A stretch of DNA of 8,174 bases, from contig CAIKZV010000758.1 of the NCBI GenBank assembly GCA_903831925.1, positions 1 to 8,174 on the forward strand, written 5' to 3'. A program made the position numbers and the translations under genes. Source of the DNA: an uncultured Burkholderiales bacterium (lineage in GTDB: Bacteria; Pseudomonadota; Gammaproteobacteria; Burkholderiales; Burkholderiaceae_E). Numbering within the stretch: position 1 is the stretch's first letter; each line of letters begins with the position of its first letter. Positions 6,224 to 8,174 of this stretch are shown one piece after another. Below the pieces are notes generated by a model, which worked only from the letters and a program-made list of their open reading frames with translations, ran no database searches and was not told the origin of the DNA.

Positions 6224-7508
6224 CGTCGCGACGCACCGGGCCCATGTAGAGCTGGCGCGGACGACCAATTTTCTGATCGGGGTCGGAGATCATCTCATTC
6301 CACTGCGCGATCCAGCCGACGGTGCGGGCCAGCGCGAAGATGCAGGTGAACATCGAGGTCGGAATGCCGAGCGCTTTCTGCACGATGCCCGAATAGAAGT
6401 CGACGTTCGGATACAACTTGCGCGAAACGAAGTAGTCGTCCTCAAGTGCAATCTGCTCGAGCTTCATCGACAGAGCAAAGAGCGGGTCATTCTGCAGACC
6501 GAGTTCGCCCAGAACCTCATAGCAGGTCTCGCGCATGAGCTTGGCGCGCGGGTCGTAGTTCTTGTAGACCCGATGGCCGAAACCCATCAGTTTAACGCTC
6601 GAATTCTTGTCCTTGACCTTGGCAATGAATTCGCCGATGCGCTCAACACCGCCCTGAGCCTGAATATCATCGAGCATCTCGAGGCAGGCCTCATTGGCGC
6701 CGCCGTGAGCCGGCCCCCACAGCGTGGCGATACCCGCCGCGATACAGGCAAACGGATTGGCACCCGAGGAGCCGGCAAGACGCACGGTCGAGGTCGAAGC
6801 GTTCTGCTCATGGTCGGCGTGCAGGATGAGAATGCGGTCAAGCGCGCGAACCAGCACATCATTCGGCTCGTACTCCTCGCAAGGCGTACCGAACATCATC
6901 CGCATGAAGTTCGCCGAGTAAGACAGATCATTGCGCGGATAAAGGAAGGGCTGGCCGACCGAATACTTGTAAGCCATCGCGACCAGCGTCGGCATCTTGG
7001 CAATCAGGCGGATGGCCGAGATATGACGATGCTCCGGGTTATTGATGTCGAGCGAGTCGTGGTAGAAGGCCGACAGCGCACCGACGCAGCCGACGAGAAT
7101 CGCCATCGGATGCGCATCGCGACGAAAGCCCTGGAAGAAACGCGTCATCTGCTCATGCACCATGGTGTGGTGCACGACGTGATAGTTGAAGTCCTTCTGC
7201 TGGGCACGATTGGGCAGATCGCCATTGAGCAGAAGATGGCAGGTCTCGAGGAAGTCGCAGTTCTGAGCGATCTGTTCGATCGGGTAGCCGCGATACAGCA
7301 GCTCGCCCTTGTCGCCATCGATGTAGGTGATCTTCGAGTCGCAAGCCGCGGTCGACAGAAAGCCCGGGTCGAAGGTGAATTTGCCTGACTGGCCGTAGAG
7401 CTTGCGAATGTCGACGACATCCGGACCCACCGAACCCTCGTAAATCGGAAACTCGACGGACGGGCTGCCATCCGAGAACGTCAGCGTGGCGGTCTTTTTA
7501 GAGCTCAT
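6201..7508 (-). CDS. gltA: Citrate synthase (type II, hexameric family)
   Basis: Condenses oxaloacetate with acetyl-CoA to citrate, the entry step of the TCA cycle, in the cytosol. The protein has 435 residues (E. coli GltA 427) and starts MSSKKTATLTF. The N-terminal beta domain found in Gram-negative hexameric enzymes is present. Catalytic residues are visible in GPAHGGANE (H268), GFGHRVYKNYDPRAK (H312) and NVDFYSG (D370), and HADHEQNASTSTVR is intact. I chose the ATG at 7508 because an AGGGGA ribosome binding site (7517-7522) lies 8 bases ahead of it. The ATG at 7517 would add three residues but sits inside that site. The gene follows sdhE by 48 bp in the same direction, so it is probably cotranscribed with the sdh genes. 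An A/T-rich stretch in that gap could hold a weak extra promoter. No terminator is visible after the stop; the last 23 bp overlap the tail of the convergent kinase-like gene. Enzymes of this group are often inhibited by NADH, which I cannot confirm here. Confidence 0.97.
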   Translation of the reverse strand: MSSKKTATLTFSDGSPSVEFPIYEGSVGPDVVDIRKLYGQSGKFTFDPGFLSTAACDSKITYIDGDKGELLYRGYPIEQIAQNCDFLETCHLLLNGDLPNRAQQKDFNYHVVHHTMVHEQMTRFFQGFRRDAHPMAILVGCVGALSAFYHDSLDINNPEHRHISAIRLIAKMPTLVAMAYKYSVGQPFLYPRNDLSYSANFMRMMFGTPCEEYEPNDVLVRALDRILILHADHEQNASTSTVRLAGSSGANPFACIAAGIATLWGPAHGGANEACLEMLDDIQAQGGVERIGEFIAKVKDKNSSVKLMGFGHRVYKNYDPRAKLMRETCYEVLGELGLQNDPLFALSMKLEQIALEDDYFVSRKLYPNVDFYSGIVQKALGIPTSMFTCIFALARTVGWIAQWNEMISDPDQKIGRPRQLYMGPVRRDVMPVDQR

Positions 7509-7516
7509 GGAAGGCA

Positions 7517-7522
7517 TCCCCT
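7517..7522 (-). promoter_or_regulatory. Ribosome binding site deciding the gltA start
   Basis: The coding strand reads AGGGGA eight bases before the ATG at 7508. The competing ATG at 7517 has the GGGG directly against it, too close to work as its ribosome binding site. Confidence 0.6.
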
Positions 7523-7556
7523 ATTGGACAGTTTTTAGAATGAAACAGGATCCGCA

Positions 7557-7898
7557 TCAGACGCCGCGCAATCGCTGCAGGATCGACGCTGCATCGACAT
7601 CGATGGCGGGCAATTCCGATTCGGTTCGCTGGAGAATCAGGTCGAGCAACTCGTTGTCGCCGAGCTCGAGCAACTGATGCAATCCTGAGACCTCGGCATC
7701 GGTCAGCGTTTCCTCGTGAAGATCGAGGAAACGTGTGAGCACCAGATCGTTTTCAAGCAGCCCACGACGCGCGCGCCATCTCAGCCGCCTGCGCTGAGCC
7801 GGATCTGTCTGATGACTCGACACGGCCGCAGCAGCCAGCGCCGCAGCAGGCTGGTCGACCGATATCGCCGCAGAGTCGAGGTCGCCGGAGATCGTCAC
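7557..7898 (-). CDS. sdhE: SdhE, FAD assembly factor for succinate dehydrogenase
   Basis: Small helical protein (YgfY/Sdh5 family) that promotes covalent attachment of FAD to SdhA. The family motif RGxxE is present as R45-G46-L-L-E49 within RARRGLLENDL, followed by the typical helices with FLDLHEETLTDAEVSGLHQLL and ELLDLILQR. With the GTG at 7898 the protein has 113 residues; family members are usually 80-95. The extra N-terminal part (1-25) is Ala-rich and unlike the family, so the in-frame GTG at 7823, giving 88 residues, is a realistic alternative start. Neither has a clear ribosome binding site. The first start lies 12 bp after the sdhB stop and in the same frame, which suggests coupled translation from the sdh transcript. 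The place between sdhB and gltA is the usual one for this gene in betaproteobacteria. Confidence 0.9.
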   Translation of the reverse strand: MTISGDLDSAAISVDQPAAALAAAAVSSHQTDPAQRRRLRWRARRGLLENDLVLTRFLDLHEETLTDAEVSGLHQLLELGDNELLDLILQRTESELPAIDVDAASILQRLRGV

Positions 7899-7910
7899 GC
7901 GCGCGGCTAC

Positions 7911-8174
7911 TCAGACAGCTCGACGGACCATCAGGTCCTTGATCTTGCCGATGGCCAGGGTCGGATTCAGGCCCTTCGGGCAGACATCGACACAGTTCAT
8001 GATGGTGTGACACCGGAAGAGCCGGTAGGGATCTTCGAGATCATCGAGTCGGGCGCTGGTCGCCTCATCACGGCTGTCCGCGATAAAACGGTAGGCCTGC
8101 AGCAGACCGGCCGGGCCGACGAATTTATCGGGGTTCCACCAGAAAGACGGGCAGGACGTCGAGCAGCAGGCACA
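7911..8174 (-). CDS. sdhB: Succinate dehydrogenase iron-sulfur subunit, C-terminal 87 residues
   Basis: Electron-transfer subunit of succinate dehydrogenase (complex II), passing electrons from the FAD of SdhA to quinone through iron-sulfur clusters. Only the C-terminal part is inside the window; the frame is open from the right edge to the TGA at 7911. It shows CACCSTSCPSFWWNPDKF (cysteines 1, 3, 4 and 8 of the visible part) and CHTIMNCVDVCPKGLNP (cysteines 55, 61 and 65), which supply ligands of the [4Fe-4S] and [3Fe-4S] clusters, and ends IGKIKDLMVRRAV. The N-terminal [2Fe-2S] domain and the sdhCDA genes are expected beyond the right edge. The match to known SdhB is strong and shows no damage. 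Confidence 0.97.
   Translation of the reverse strand, partial: CACCSTSCPSFWWNPDKFVGPAGLLQAYRFIADSRDEATSARLDDLEDPYRLFRCHTIMNCVDVCPKGLNPTLAIGKIKDLMVRRAV

Noticed and set aside
6162..7388. Long open frame on the plus strand (408 codons) opposite gltA
   Set aside because: It mirrors the conserved citrate synthase frame and shows no domain of its own; treated as an antisense shadow.
1..8174. tRNA or rRNA genes, CRISPR arrays, insertion sequences, integrase or attachment sites
   Set aside because: None seen. The sequence is nearly all coding, the short repeats at 5338-5446 have too few copies for an array, and no transposase-like frame or terminal inverted repeats flank the kinase-like gene.

Overview
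The window carries a compact tricarboxylic-acid-cycle cluster, almost entirely on the minus strand. In transcription order (right to left) it holds the 3' end of sdhB, then sdhE, gltA, a gap with one plus-strand gene, sucA, sucB and the 5' part of lpdA. The order sdhB-sdhE-gltA-sucA-sucB-lpdA, with the E3 gene directly behind sucB, is what I know from Betaproteobacteria (Burkholderiales and relatives). High G+C and protein sequences typical of Gram-negative TCA enzymes fit that. I cannot name a genus from the sequence alone.

Layout. 7911-8174: C-terminal 87 residues of the succinate dehydrogenase iron-sulfur subunit. 7557-7898: SdhE, the flavinylation factor for SdhA. 6201-7508: citrate synthase. 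5534-6223 on the plus strand: a 229-residue protein with a histidine-kinase ATPase domain, convergent with gltA (23-bp overlap) and divergent from sucA. 5203-5533: divergent intergenic region with a strong sucA ribosome binding site, a possible extended -10 promoter, an 11-bp tandem repeat and several palindromes. 2337-5202: oxoglutarate dehydrogenase E1, interrupted in this sequence by one extra base in a five-C run (3744-3748). 1052-2335: E2 succinyltransferase, 1 bp behind sucA. 1-1043: dihydrolipoamide dehydrogenase E3, cut by the window edge.

The genes form a pathway unit. GltA makes citrate. SucA, SucB and Lpd together form the 2-oxoglutarate dehydrogenase complex that makes succinyl-CoA. 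Succinate dehydrogenase (SdhB here, flavinylated with the help of SdhE) oxidises succinate and feeds the respiratory chain.

Most of the window is conserved housekeeping sequence, and I do not see a new defence, mobile or biosynthetic system. Two things deserve attention: the small orphan kinase-like gene placed against the direction of the TCA cluster, with arginine codon use unlike lpdA and no visible partner; and the sucA frameshift, which is either a one-base sequence error or a real loss of the complex. The sucA leader also has repeat and palindrome structure that could be a control region.
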